Of a stretch of DNA of 64,000 nt, positions 38,276 through 48,086 are shown one piece after another. The stretch lies in NCBI GenBank assembly GCA_944323075.1, contig CALURC010000016.1, positions 186,001-250,000 on the forward strand, written 5' to 3'. Source of the DNA: an uncultured Alistipes sp. (GTDB lineage Bacteria; Bacteroidota; Bacteroidia; Bacteroidales; Rikenellaceae). Position numbers and translations under genes: made by a program. Under the pieces are notes generated by a model. It did no database searches. It saw only the letters and a program-made list of their open reading frames with translations, and was not told the DNA's origin. Each line of letters begins with the position of its first letter. The stretch's first letter is position 1.

Positions 38276-41119
38276 CTATCGTGTCTGTCCCGGATTCGAG
38301 ATCTCAACTCGACGCACGAACGCCTGATCTCCCGAAATTCCAAGATAGTAGGTTCCTTCCGTAAGAATATCGAACGAAACCGAAAACGAAGTCCAATCGT
38401 CGGATTCGAACGGTTCGGAAATAACCGTCTCTCCTGTATCTGCACTTTCGACAAAGAGCGTCCCTGCCGATTTCACATCAGCATGGAAAATATAATTACC
38501 TGCTGTCAAATAGAGTCCCTCATACAATCTTCCACCTTGCACATACCCACAGCTGTCTTTTACTCCAGCATCTTTCTCTATCGTCCAGTAGGAGTGACTC
38601 TCTGAAAAATCACCGTTTCGGAACGTACTGCTACTGCGGATACCACAATCCGTCAAGAAATTGGTCGGCTTAATACACAACAGATCACACGGACTCAAAT
38701 ACTCGTTATTGAAGATTCTGAAATTTTTGACAGCCACGTAGTCATCCGTCTCGGTATTGTCGAAAGGTTTTCCGTCAAAGGGATTGTCAGGCCACGTTCC
38801 GACCGAATAACCGCCCTTCAGGACACAATCGTAAACCTGCACGTCGGAGATTCCCTGTTTTCCCTGATCGGGATTCGTCGTACCCCAAGGAATCAACGCA
38901 ATGGCCTTACCTCCCCCCGAATTAAGGTAACTACGGTACACCTCTATGTTGTAGACCGTATGATCGGCTTCGCGGTCTTCCCACCACCAAACGCCCCCGC
39001 GTGGATCACCGTAGCTGCTGGTCAAGACGATACAATCGTCGTTCGACTCAAAGAATATCCGGTCAACCATCAAATCATGTGTTCCCATACTGATCCCGAT
39101 ACCATCACCGCTGACACACTTCACCTCATGCATCTTGATATTCCCGATAAAGATATTTTCGCTGAAATAGAACGACGTATGATAATTGTTCGTACGAACC
39201 ATCTCGAAATCGGTCAACTCAACATTACGCACCTTCCAGAAGCCGATCGGGATAACGTGTATCCGATCCGTACAGGTCCGTGCATAGTGGTCCAGATGCG
39301 AATCGACACAATACCGATCGGCCGAACGGATCTTACCTGGTCCGGTAATTTTGATGTTCTCCGCCTCCTTGGCCTGAATCAACGGCAGATTGACATAGAG
39401 GCTATGCGTCCAAGGAACTCCGGGAATCACCACATCATGACCGTAAGCCGGATGGTAGGTATAATCCGTTTCGTCCTGCGACTGCCAGAGAATCGCACCG
39501 GCCTCGAGATGCAGATCGATGTTGCTGCGCATCATGAGGTTCGTTGCCACATAACGCCGCCCATACCGGCTGCTGTCACCCGGCAGAACAACCCGGCCTC
39601 CTCCACGTTTAGCCACATCGTCGATGGCCGCCTGTATGCTACGGGTATCATCGGTAAAACCATCGCCTTTCGCCCCGTAATCCAGGACACTCACCGTCAA
39701 ATCCGGCAACGTAAAGGCATAGGGATTCTTTGAAAAGTCCCGCCAATTTTCGACATAAAAATAGGGCGCTATTTTCGTGTAATCCTCATCAGAATTTTTG
39801 GCCACGGCAAGGAAACGGCTGCTCAAATGGGTCATTCCGTCGTTCTTCTTCAAAGACAAGGTATCGAGCACGAAGTGGGCTTGAACCGGCCCCTCGTAAA
39901 GTTTGTTCAACTCACTCAGATTATTGAAAGGTTGATACATCGGAACCACATAAACAGCAATCTGCTTATACTTTTCCGCATACTCCGGCAACAGATTGCC
40001 CTCGATCCGCAGAAGGTCGTTGGCAGCTGTACAAGAGAGAATCTCTCCGGCAAACGGTTCGATCACCTCCTCCTGTTCGAAAGAGATTCGATCGATTGAC
40101 AGCTCTCCGCTCCCGTTCAACGGAACAAGACGGAACCCCATCAGTCCGCCCTTTGCTGTTTCAATGTCCGAAAGATTGAAGTAATAGGCCTTTTTCGGAC
40201 TGTTCGGTTCCATGTCGAACGTTTTGGATTTCGCTTCATCGTAGTTCCGGTCCTCTCCCGTAATGAATTCAAGGCGTACCTTATCGGCCGAACTCCGATT
40301 CTCCATGACGAAGAACAGCGTATTCCACTCCTGCAAAGGAGGATTGAGCACCCGGTTCCGGCTGTTTTCGAACGACGGAGAGGTCAACACGCCACCCGGT
40401 TCGAAACTGAAAAGCAGACAACCCTCATTTTGAGAGATCGTTCCCTGCTCGGCCGTAAACTGCTCGGCCGATCCGTCGATCGTAAACGACAGATCGATCG
40501 GCTTACCGGCTTCGAATCCGTCCAGCTGAAATGCAGCATCATGCCACACCGAATCGCTGTTGTTCATAAATCCGAATTCGACTCTTCGAATATCATCCAA
40601 AAAAGGACAGTCGTTCAGGTCGAAAATAGTGACGTTCCAATCGTTCGTTGTGGCCTGCGCCACACTTTCAAATTTGCGCGACCCGTTCTCCAACGTCAGA
40701 CGAACATAATAGTCTGCGGCTTGTGCGCCTCCAACCGTATTGATTCCAAACGAAACGACCGGAGTCAGAGAAAGGTCGAGCCCATCGGGATAGTCACACA
40801 CCACCGTACGCCACACGTTAGCCGGCAAATCAGGACAATTCGCCTGCAAACATTGTGCTCCTTCGTGTAACCGATAGGGCCAGTTCGGGACCGAATCGAT
40901 CAACTCCAACGAAGTTACATGTTCTCCGGGAACAAAACCGTCGGTATCGGAATTGAATCCGGCCAACAGACGGGTCTCCGTCAGTGAACATCGTTTCGAA
41001 AAGTTATTCGCCGTCAACAGATCTGTCTTGGTTTCGGAAGTACAGGCCGTTCCGTACAATCCGCATGCAACGAGTACGGCCGTTCTTAGATTCTTGGGAA
41101 AAGGAATCCGGTGTTTCAT
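38276..41119 (-). CDS. GH28-like right-handed beta-helix lipoprotein with carbohydrate-binding-like flanks
   Basis: A 947-residue lipoprotein (lipobox GLYGTACTS). Residues about 45-360 contain two beta-rich domains like carbohydrate-binding modules (CDYPDGLDLSLTPVVSFG; KVRLEFITGEDRNYDEAKSK). The parallel beta helix (about 476-830) opens LTVSVLDYGAKGDGFTDDTR, the common start of GH28/pectate-lyase-like enzymes. Active-site region equivalents are VSGDGIGIS (about 670) and SNDDCIVLTS (about 693), with GGGKAIALIP where GH28 has GHG; the RIK motif is not seen. The last 95 residues form another beta domain (HSYWTIEKDAGVKDS). Probably a glycan-cleaving enzyme of atypical GH28 kind; substrate unknown. 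It is a single gene with its own terminator. Confidence 0.8.
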   Translation of the reverse strand: MKHRIPFPKNLRTAVLVACGLYGTACTSETKTDLLTANNFSKRCSLTETRLLAGFNSDTDGFVPGEHVTSLELIDSVPNWPYRLHEGAQCLQANCPDLPANVWRTVVCDYPDGLDLSLTPVVSFGINTVGGAQAADYYVRLTLENGSRKFESVAQATTNDWNVTIFDLNDCPFLDDIRRVEFGFMNNSDSVWHDAAFQLDGFEAGKPIDLSFTIDGSAEQFTAEQGTISQNEGCLLFSFEPGGVLTSPSFENSRNRVLNPPLQEWNTLFFVMENRSSADKVRLEFITGEDRNYDEAKSKTFDMEPNSPKKAYYFNLSDIETAKGGLMGFRLVPLNGSGELSIDRISFEQEEVIEPFAGEILSCTAANDLLRIEGNLLPEYAEKYKQIAVYVVPMYQPFNNLSELNKLYEGPVQAHFVLDTLSLKKNDGMTHLSSRFLAVAKNSDEDYTKIAPYFYVENWRDFSKNPYAFTLPDLTVSVLDYGAKGDGFTDDTRSIQAAIDDVAKRGGGRVVLPGDSSRYGRRYVATNLMMRSNIDLHLEAGAILWQSQDETDYTYHPAYGHDVVIPGVPWTHSLYVNLPLIQAKEAENIKITGPGKIRSADRYCVDSHLDHYARTCTDRIHVIPIGFWKVRNVELTDFEMVRTNNYHTSFYFSENIFIGNIKMHEVKCVSGDGIGISMGTHDLMVDRIFFESNDDCIVLTSSYGDPRGGVWWWEDREADHTVYNIEVYRSYLNSGGGKAIALIPWGTTNPDQGKQGISDVQVYDCVLKGGYSVGTWPDNPFDGKPFDNTETDDYVAVKNFRIFNNEYLSPCDLLCIKPTNFLTDCGIRSSSTFRNGDFSESHSYWTIEKDAGVKDSCGYVQGGRLYEGLYLTAGNYIFHADVKSAGTLFVESADTGETVISEPFESDDWTSFSVSFDILTEGTYYLGISGDQAFVRRVEISNPGQTR

Positions 41120-41245
41120 GGTTTCTTCATTTTTGAGTTTTCGACACCTATGTCGGATGCCAGAACGACATCTATCTTCAAAAGTAACAATTCCTGTTTG
41201 TTTTTACTCCATTTTTATCAAAAATTTCGCCTTGTGGTACAAATT

Positions 41246-41286
41246 CAAAAAAATCGGGAGATATGACCCCAAAGTCATACCTCCCG
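41246..41286 (-). terminator. Terminator of the hsp20 gene
   Basis: CGGGAGATATGAC at 41255-41267 pairs with GTCATACCTCCCG at 41274-41286 with one mismatch. On the minus strand it is followed by ATTTTTTTG. Confidence 0.88.
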
Positions 41287-41312
41287 TTATTTAGGTGAAA
41301 AGCAACTACCGA

Positions 41313-41741
41313 CTATTTAATCGCAATCTCTTTCACTTTGTTCTCTTCCACTGCGATCTGTTTTTTCGGGATATCGATCTGCAATACGCCGTTTTCGACT
41401 TTAGCCTCGATCTTATCCTTCTCCACATTATCCGGCAAGATCATAATCTGCTGGAACTGTGTGTAAGCAAACTCACGACGCAAATACCTCTCTTTCTTGT
41501 TCTCATCCTTGTGCTCCTCTTTCTTCTCCATCGACACGATCAACTGATTATCGGCATCGATTTTGATCGAAAAGTCGTCCTTGGTCATACCCGGAGCCGC
41601 AACTTCTACTTTGTATTCGTTTTCTGACTCTTTGATATTGATAGCCGGAGAAGCCGAATTTGTTTTTTCTACCCATTCATTACCAAAGAAATCATTAAAA
41701 ATTCCCGGTAACCAATTTTGTGATTTTCTTGCAGGCATCAT
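41313..41741 (-). CDS. Small heat shock protein, Hsp20/alpha-crystallin family
   Basis: A 142-residue cytoplasmic holdase chaperone. The alpha-crystallin domain spans about 35-130: INIKESENEYKVEVAAPGMT opens it, and it ends VENGVLQIDIPKKQ, which includes the GVLxI-type pattern. The C-terminal tail follows. The N-terminal arm is RKSQNWLPGIFNDFFGNEW, usual for Bacteroidota Hsp20. The start is supported by AAGGAGG eight bases upstream, an unusually strong Shine-Dalgarno for this phylum, so translation is probably high on induction. Two direct TTCCGGAT repeats lie about 70 bases upstream (41790-41815); their role is unknown. Confidence 0.93.
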   Translation of the reverse strand: MMPARKSQNWLPGIFNDFFGNEWVEKTNSASPAINIKESENEYKVEVAAPGMTKDDFSIKIDADNQLIVSMEKKEEHKDENKKERYLRREFAYTQFQQIMILPDNVEKDKIEAKVENGVLQIDIPKKQIAVEENKVKEIAIK

Positions 41742-41927
41742 AGTTTTGTCCTCCTTAGTATATTTTAGTTATTTAATATTTTTTAATGCTCTTCCGGATC
41801 CTTTCCGGATTCGATAACAAGAAGTTCAAAATATGTGCCACAATCCGAAACCAACCAGCTATCGTCCTTCTTAAATTCCGCAAACCGATAGCAATCATTA
41901 TTTTACATAATTATAAACCTAAATATA

Positions 41928-41987
41928 CAAAAAACGACCTGTTTTCGTGACAAAACTTCCGTCAAATTGTCCTCGAAACAGGTCGTT
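41928..41987 (-). terminator. Terminator of mutS
   Basis: AACGACCTGTTTTCG at 41933-41947 pairs with CGAAACAGGTCGTT at 41974-41987 (one bulged T). On the minus strand it is followed by TTTTGTATA. Confidence 0.85.
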
Positions 41988-42033
41988 ATTTCAGTGTCAA
42001 GTCACTCTTCGTCAGTGACAACTCGTCATCGCG

Positions 42034-44676
42034 TTAGAGCCCCGTAATCTTTTTGATCTCGTTCAGCTTGTTCAGGGCTTCCAACGGGGTGAGCGAGTCA
42101 ATATCCAACCCCCGGATTTCGTCCCGAATCTGCTTCAGCACCGGATCATCGAGCTGGAACAGACTCAACTGAATACCGTTATCGGTAGTCGTTCCGGCAG
42201 CCGTTCCTATATGCTCCTTCTCCGTGCCGCGATGTTCGGCCTCCAGATCTGCCAGAATCTGCGACGCCCTTTGGACCACCTGCTTCGGCATCCCGGCCAT
42301 CTTCGCGACTTGGATACCGAACGAATGTTCCGTCCCGCCACGAACCAATTTGCGCAGGAAGATCACCCGACGGTTCACCTCCCGCACCGACACGTTGTAA
42401 TTCTTCACCCGCTCGTAAAGCTCCTCCATCTCATTCAGTTCGTGGTAGTGCGTAGCAAAGAGCGTTTTGGCACGTGCCGTCGGATGCTGATGGATGTACT
42501 CGACCATGGCCCAAGCGATCGAAATTCCGTCATAGGTACTCGTACCCCGTCCGATCTCGTCGAGCAACACCAGACTACGCGCCGAAATGTTGTTCAGGAT
42601 GCTGGCCGACTCCAACATCTCCACCATGAAGGTCGATTCGCCCTGCGAAATATTGTCCGAAGCTCCCACACGCGTGAAAATCTTGTCGACCAACCCGATA
42701 TGCGCCTCATCCGCCGGCACGTAACTGCCCATCTGCGCCATCAGGACGATCAGGGCCGTCTGCCGCAGCAGGGCCGACTTACCCGACATGTTGGGACCCG
42801 TAATGATGATGATCTGCTGCTCCGAATCGTCTAACCGAACATCGTTCGGGACATACTTTTCGCCCACACGCATCAGGGTTTCGATCACCGGATGCCGCCC
42901 CTCACGAATATCGAGGACCTGCGAATCGTTAACCTCCGGACGGCAATATTTCCGTTCGACGGCCTGTACGGCAAACGACAACAGACAATCCATCCGGGCG
43001 ATGATCGACGCATTCTCCTGTATACGAACCGTATGTCGGGTCAACTCGGCCAGCAGAGCCGAAAAAATCTCCTGTTCCAGCACCAGAATCCGACTCTCGG
43101 CACCGAGGATTTTCTCCTCGTACTCTTTGAGCTCCTCCGTAATGTACCGTTCGGCACCGGTGAGAGTCTGCTTGCGGATCCACGACTCAGGAACCTTATC
43201 CTTGTGCGTATTCCGCACCTCTATATAATATCCGAAAACATTGTTGAAACTGATCTTCAACGAGGGGATCCCTGTTGCCTCGCTTTCGCGTTGCTGGATT
43301 CCGGCAAGAATCTCCTTGCCATGTGCCGCCACATTCCGTAAATCGTCCAACTCGATATTGACTCCTGAGGAGATCACGCCCCCCTTCTGTATCTGATTCG
43401 ACGGATCGGGATAGATCTCCCGTTCGATCCGGTCGCGCACCTCCAAACAGAGGTCAAGTTTCGACACGAGCTTCCGCAGCGGTTCCCGCCCCGACTCCTC
43501 GAGGAGTTTTTTGATCCGCTCGACCGCATACAGCGCGTTTTTCAGCTGTACGACCTCACGCGGCGTTACGCGTCCCATGGCAATGCGCGAGATGATCCGC
43601 TCCAGATCGCCTACGGTTTCGAGCGACTCGGCCAGCTTCTCCCGTATACCTCCATCCTCGATCAGCTGTCCTACGACATCGAGCCGTTCGTTTATCCGGT
43701 CGACATCTTTCAGAGGAAGTGCGATCCACCGACGCAGCATCCGGGCTCCCATCGGGGTCGCCGTCCGATCGAGTACATCGGCCAACGACCGTCCCTCCTC
43801 ACCGCCGTTCGGCGTAAACAGCTCCAGATTCCGGATCGAAAATTTGTCGATCCACACGAAACGGTCCTCTTCGATCCGCGATATCGACGAGATATGTTTG
43901 GCATCGCGGTGCTCGGTAAACTCCAAATAGTAAAGAATCGCACCGGCTGCCACAATCGCATCGGACATGCGGTCGATTCCGAATCCCTTCAGCGAAGAGG
44001 TCCCGAATTGGGTCTGCAGTTTCTCGCGGGCGGAACTCTCGGTAAACATCCACGGATCGAGCCGGTAGGTGTAATATTTCGAGCCGAACGCATCGGAAAA
44101 CTCCGCCTCGTAACCTTTCTGATAGATGATCTCTTTCGGAGAGAGGTTGGCCAAAAGTTTATCTACATAGGAGGTATCGCCTTCAGCCGCATAAAACTCT
44201 CCGGTCGAAATATCAAGAAAGGACACGCCCGTATGTTTTTTCCCGAAGTAGACCGAGGCCAAAAAGGTGTTTTCCTTGCTGTTGAGCACGTTATCACTGT
44301 ACGACACGCCGGGCGTAACCAGTTCGACCACCCCTCTTTTTACGATCTTCTTGGCGGTTTTCGGATCCTCGAGCTGCTCGCAAATCGCCACCCGTTCTCC
44401 GGCTCTCACCAGCTTGGGGAGATAGGTTTCAACGGCATGATACGGGAATCCGGCCAACTCAACGAACGATGCAGAACCGTTTGCCCGACGCGTCAGCGTA
44501 ATGCCCAGAATCCGGCTCGCCCGGATCGCATCCTCCCCGAACGTCTCGTAGAAATCCCCCACTCGGAACAACAGAATCGCGTCGCTATGAATTGCCTTGA
44601 TTTGATAGTATTGCTTCATCAACGGAGTTTCGACATACTTGATCTCTTTCGCTCCGCTTTTGTTCTCTTTCGCCAA
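42034..44676 (-). CDS. mutS: DNA mismatch repair protein MutS
   Basis: An 880-residue mismatch-recognition ATPase. Domain I carries the mismatch-reading motif [11 protein letters not shown] (Phe-x-Glu) after [12 protein letters not shown]. The connector, lever and clamp domains follow. The C-terminal ATPase has Walker [18 protein letters not shown], the signature [14 protein letters not shown] and Walker [18 protein letters not shown]. The C-terminus ends LNELxKI-like ([14 protein letters not shown]). Length is normal. The gene is 39 bases downstream of the helicase gene and may be co-transcribed with it. Confidence 0.97.
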   Translation of the reverse strand: MAKENKSGAKEIKYVETPLMKQYYQIKAIHSDAILLFRVGDFYETFGEDAIRASRILGITLTRRANGSASFVELAGFPYHAVETYLPKLVRAGERVAICEQLEDPKTAKKIVKRGVVELVTPGVSYSDNVLNSKENTFLASVYFGKKHTGVSFLDISTGEFYAAEGDTSYVDKLLANLSPKEIIYQKGYEAEFSDAFGSKYYTYRLDPWMFTESSAREKLQTQFGTSSLKGFGIDRMSDAIVAAGAILYYLEFTEHRDAKHISSISRIEEDRFVWIDKFSIRNLELFTPNGGEEGRSLADVLDRTATPMGARMLRRWIALPLKDVDRINERLDVVGQLIEDGGIREKLAESLETVGDLERIISRIAMGRVTPREVVQLKNALYAVERIKKLLEESGREPLRKLVSKLDLCLEVRDRIEREIYPDPSNQIQKGGVISSGVNIELDDLRNVAAHGKEILAGIQQRESEATGIPSLKISFNNVFGYYIEVRNTHKDKVPESWIRKQTLTGAERYITEELKEYEEKILGAESRILVLEQEIFSALLAELTRHTVRIQENASIIARMDCLLSFAVQAVERKYCRPEVNDSQVLDIREGRHPVIETLMRVGEKYVPNDVRLDDSEQQIIIITGPNMSGKSALLRQTALIVLMAQMGSYVPADEAHIGLVDKIFTRVGASDNISQGESTFMVEMLESASILNNISARSLVLLDEIGRGTSTYDGISIAWAMVEYIHQHPTARAKTLFATHYHELNEMEELYERVKNYNVSVREVNRRVIFLRKLVRGGTEHSFGIQVAKMAGMPKQVVQRASQILADLEAEHRGTEKEHIGTAAGTTTDNGIQLSLFQLDDPVLKQIRDEIRGLDIDSLTPLEALNKLNEIKKITGL

Positions 44677-44715
44677 AATTCACTGTTTTAATTCGAAAAT
44701 CGAGAGTAAAAGTAG

Positions 44716-46137
44716 TTATTTTCCGTCAAAAAAACGATCGTCGAAATTGATAAAATACAATTTCTCGGTCGCCCGGGTGATCGCCGTATAGAGCCAACGG
44801 AGCAGATCGCGGCTCATGGGTTCGTCACCGAACAGCATCCGGTCGACGAATACGCACTTCCACTGTCCGCCCTGTGCCTTGTGGCACGTAACCGCATAGG
44901 CAAACTTCACCTGCATCGCATTGAAGTAGGGATTTTCGCGTACCTCCTTATACCGTTTGGCCTTCGACGGAATATCGGCATAGTCCTCAGCTACTGCATA
45001 GAACAGACGGCTGCTCTGCTCCCGGGTCAACGACGGCGAGTCGCTCGACAACGTATCGATCAGGATGTTGCAATCAAGCTCCATATCGTCGTAATCGGGG
45101 AAACTAAGCTGTACCCGTGCAAAGCGGAACCCATAAAGCTCCTGAAACTTCCGGATCCGGACCAGACGCGCCGTATCTCCATTCGCGATAAAATCCACAT
45201 CCGAATCCTGCTCCTTTCCTGTATAATAGTAGTTGTTCTTGACAATCATCAGCATATCGCCCGATCCGATCTCCTCCTCGGCAAAGAGCACGTGGCGGCG
45301 TATCGCTTCGTTGAACCGGTTCGCCCGCTTGTTCGAGCGGGTAATCACGATCGTCTCCTCCATCCCATACCGGTCATAGGCATCCTGTATTTTTTCCAGA
45401 ATTTCGCCCCCTTCGACCACCTCAACATCGGGAAACGACACATCGAACAACGGGATGTCGACAATCTCCGCTTCGAGCATACAGCGCACAAGCGTGGCAT
45501 TGAACAGAATGCCTGAAGCGCTCTCCTGCCGTACGACGTCATCGAGCAAAACGGATTCGGCCGTACCGTAAACGCTCATCTTCTGCGGATCGAGTGCCGG
45601 ACTGTCGTCGTGCCCCACCGGTGGCAGCTGTGCGGTATCTCCCACAACAATCAAACGGCAATCCGTTCCCTGCCGGATGTAGGTGATCAAGTCCTCGAGC
45701 AGCTGCCCCGAGCCGAAAATGGTCCCCTCAGACGAATAGTTCGACAACATCGAGGCCTCGTCGACAATAAAGACCGCAGACCTCTCCTTATTATAATCGA
45801 GCGTGAACGATGCTACCTCGCTGGCCAACGATTTCTGCCGGTAAATCTTCTTATGGATCGTATATGCCTTGGTTCCGGCATAGCGGCTCATCACCTTTGC
45901 CGCACGTCCCGTTGGAGCCAAAAGTACCGTCCGTATGCGGAACTCGGCAAAAGTACATACCAGTGCGGCAACTAGCGATGTCTTTCCCGTTCCGGCATAT
46001 CCGTTCAGGATGAAAATCCGGTCCTGCGTCTCTCCGGCAAGGAACTCACCCAGCCGATCAATGGCGTTTTTCTGCGCGGAAGTTGGCTCGAACGCAAAAT
46101 TCTTGTAAATTTGGGAGGCGATATGATCTGCTAACAT
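44716..46137 (-). CDS. RecD-like superfamily 1 ATP-dependent DNA helicase
   Basis: A 473-residue helicase of the short RecD/Dda-like type. Motif I is FILNGYAGTGKTSLVAALV, motif II VFIVDEASMLS, motif III IVVGDTAQLPPVGHDD. The UvrD_C_2 segment near the end has AYAVTCHKAQGGQWKCVFV, and motif VI is WLYTAITRATEKLYF. It lacks the N-terminal domain of RecD2. Family members unwind 5'-3' and act in repair or replication restart. It lies directly upstream of mutS on the same strand. Confidence 0.9.
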   Translation of the reverse strand: MLADHIASQIYKNFAFEPTSAQKNAIDRLGEFLAGETQDRIFILNGYAGTGKTSLVAALVCTFAEFRIRTVLLAPTGRAAKVMSRYAGTKAYTIHKKIYRQKSLASEVASFTLDYNKERSAVFIVDEASMLSNYSSEGTIFGSGQLLEDLITYIRQGTDCRLIVVGDTAQLPPVGHDDSPALDPQKMSVYGTAESVLLDDVVRQESASGILFNATLVRCMLEAEIVDIPLFDVSFPDVEVVEGGEILEKIQDAYDRYGMEETIVITRSNKRANRFNEAIRRHVLFAEEEIGSGDMLMIVKNNYYYTGKEQDSDVDFIANGDTARLVRIRKFQELYGFRFARVQLSFPDYDDMELDCNILIDTLSSDSPSLTREQSSRLFYAVAEDYADIPSKAKRYKEVRENPYFNAMQVKFAYAVTCHKAQGGQWKCVFVDRMLFGDEPMSRDLLRWLYTAITRATEKLYFINFDDRFFDGK

Positions 46138-46236
46138 GATTTACCTTACTTTTTCTAAAGTTACAAATTTAACCAATATTCCGACGTGCAAAACGCAGCA
46201 TCCCGTTTTTCGGCAATTTCGTCCGGCGGTGGCTCT

Positions 46237-46265
46237 ATGTCGGAAAAAAAACTCATTTCCGACAT
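46237..46265. promoter_or_regulatory. Inverted repeat between helicase and DUF3822 genes
   Basis: ATGTCGGAAA at 46237-46246 and TTTCCGACAT at 46256-46265 form a perfect 10-bp inverted repeat with a 9-base spacer, 17 bases before the DUF3822 start. It could be an operator or a leader hairpin. It is followed by a short direct repeat ACATATAACA. Confidence 0.4.
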
Positions 46266-46282
46266 ATAACAACATATAACAC

Positions 46283-47026
46283 ATGTTATCCATACAGTTA
46301 TCTCCCAACGAAATACTATATTGCATTTCATCCGACGGGAAAATAGACCGGATCGGAACGCATGGTATTCCTGACGGATCAATCGACGGACAAATCGAAG
46401 TACTCCAGAAACTATTTCAACGAGAAAATGCTACACAGCAACAGGAAGATGTTCCGGTACAACTTCTGCTTGACACGGACCGCGTCTGTCTGCTCCCGTC
46501 CGAACGATACCGTGCCGACGAAGCGGCAACCCTGATCTCCCTGCAATCTCAGGAGGAGACCGTTGTTTCCGCAACACAGGCAGGCATCACAGCCGTAATG
46601 GCTATTAACACAAAATTGTATAATATACTCAAAAAACTTTTCGGTTCCCGGATCGCCCTCTCCCATCCCCTGCTGACGGCCGCCACCGAACCCGACCCCC
46701 AAAAAGCACAGATCGAAATTGCAAACACCCGCAACTTCATCCATGTAACCCTTTGGAACAACGGATTACAGTTTGCCGAAACCTTTCCCCGTACACCGGG
46801 AAATCTGCTCTTCACCGTCGGTTATTTAAAACAGACTCATCCGTCGACCCACTTCCGAATCCGGGTAACCGGACACGATGCAGAAGAGGAGCGACACAGG
46901 CTCTCCCGTTATTTCCGAAAGACCGACACGGTGCGTGTCCCGAAAATCAGCAAAAAGGTCTGTGACGATACATCCATGAATCACCATTTCATCCACATAA
47001 TCCGAAACCTCCATGAGAATCATTAG
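46283..47026 (+). CDS. DUF3822 family protein
   Basis: A 247-residue protein opening MLSIQLSPNEILYCISSDGK. In Bacteroidota this family is commonly found immediately upstream of rsmD, as here (14-base overlap). The fold is thought to resemble actin-like ATPases of the PilM/FtsA kind, but no clear nucleotide motif is visible. Function is unknown. The conserved ending contains DTVRVPKISKKVCDDT. The upstream inverted repeat at 46237-46265 may bear on its expression. Confidence 0.8.
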   Translation: MLSIQLSPNEILYCISSDGKIDRIGTHGIPDGSIDGQIEVLQKLFQRENATQQQEDVPVQLLLDTDRVCLLPSERYRADEAATLISLQSQEETVVSATQAGITAVMAINTKLYNILKKLFGSRIALSHPLLTAATEPDPQKAQIEIANTRNFIHVTLWNNGLQFAETFPRTPGNLLFTVGYLKQTHPSTHFRIRVTGHDAEEERHRLSRYFRKTDTVRVPKISKKVCDDTSMNHHFIHIIRNLHENH

Positions 47027-47549
47027 CGGCACACAAAAAGGACGGACAATTCAACCTCCGAAAAATCTCAGAGCGCGACCGACCACCGATTTCGCCAAGG
47101 AAAATCTGTTCAACATGCTCAACAGTCATTGGGACCTGGAGGGAATCGAAGTTCTCGATCTCTTTTCCGGAACCGGATCGATCAGTTATGAATTCGCATC
47201 CCGGGGTGCAGGTTCCATCGTATCGGTAGAAATTAACGCGGTCCACCACCGTTTTATCAAGGATACGGCTCAAATTTTCGGATTTACGAACATACATCCG
47301 ATCAAGGCAAATGCTTTTTTATATCTGAAAAGTTGTTCCAAACAGTTCGACATCATCTTCGCCGACCCTCCATATGACATTGCCGGTAGCGAAACGATCC
47401 CCAATACCGTATTCGAACGTGATTTGTTGAAACCTGAAGGATGGCTGATACTCGAACATTCCAAAAACCTGAATCTGAGCAAAGAACCACATTTTATCGA
47501 ATGCAGGAACTATGGAAGCGTCCATTTTTCAATATTCGGCAGAGAATAA
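47013..47549 (+). CDS. rsmD: 16S rRNA (guanine(966)-N(2))-methyltransferase RsmD
   Basis: A 178-residue SAM-dependent methyltransferase acting on G966 of 16S rRNA in the small subunit. It opens MRIISGTQKGRTIQPPKN, then RPTTDFAKENLFNML. SAM-binding motif I is VLDLFSGTGSISYEFASRGA, and the catalytic motif is IIFADPPYDI (DPPY). Length is typical. It overlaps DUF3822 by 14 bases, so the two are translationally coupled. Confidence 0.95.
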   Translation: MRIISGTQKGRTIQPPKNLRARPTTDFAKENLFNMLNSHWDLEGIEVLDLFSGTGSISYEFASRGAGSIVSVEINAVHHRFIKDTAQIFGFTNIHPIKANAFLYLKSCSKQFDIIFADPPYDIAGSETIPNTVFERDLLKPEGWLILEHSKNLNLSKEPHFIECRNYGSVHFSIFGRE

Positions 47550-47584
47550 AAACTCAAAAAAAAGACAAAAATTTTACGATATTT

Positions 47585-47615
47585 TTTGGAGGGTAAAAAA
47601 AAAGCGCTATCTTTG
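47585..47615 (+). promoter_or_regulatory. Promoter of tRNA-Asp
   Basis: TTTG at 47585-47588, a 19-base spacer, and TATCTTTG at 47608-47615. Both boxes and the spacing match the Bacteroidota consensus. The start would be near 47622. Confidence 0.8.
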
Positions 47616-47653
47616 CACTGCATTTGAGAAAGACAGGTGCTACTGAAAAAAAC

Positions 47654-47727
47654 GGTGTGGTAGTTCAGCTGGTTAGAATGCCTGCCTGTCACGCAGGAGG
47701 TCGCGAGTTCGAGTCTCGTCCATACCG
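47654..47727 (+). tRNA. tRNA-Asp (GTC)
   Basis: A 74-base cloverleaf. The acceptor GGTGTGG pairs with CCATACC (one G-U). The D arm includes AGTTCAGCTGGTTAGA, and the anticodon stem-loop CCTGCCTGTCACGCAGG has anticodon GTC. The T arm is CGCGAGTTCGAGTCTCG, with discriminator G. CCA is not encoded. Confidence 0.97.
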
Positions 47728-47734
47728 CAAAACG

Positions 47735-47776
47735 AAAGCGTTGAAAATCGAAAATGGTTTTCAACGCTTTTTTATT
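47735..47776 (+). terminator. Terminator of tRNA-Asp
   Basis: AAGCGTTGAAAA at 47736-47747 pairs perfectly with TTTTCAACGCTT, which ends at about 47769, followed by TTTTATTT. Confidence 0.9.
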
Positions 47777-48086
47777 TCTTACCTCATTATACTCCCCTGT
47801 AAAACATAATCCTATAAACTTGAGCATTTCATCCCAATACAACCTCTGTATATAGAACACAAAAAGAAATTATACCCAAATTATCTACCTACAATCAAGC
47901 AATCAGAAAGATTTGCTTAATTTTGCCGGACCGAAGAGGATTTTCATGATTATCTCTATTTTTCGCAAAATACGCAATAGACGAATTTTTCACAAAACAC
48001 CTCGTTAAGACTAGACTGTATTCATTTCGTAAAGTTTGGATTTTGCTAATTATTAAATTCTTAAATAGACCCTGAATTTTGTAATT

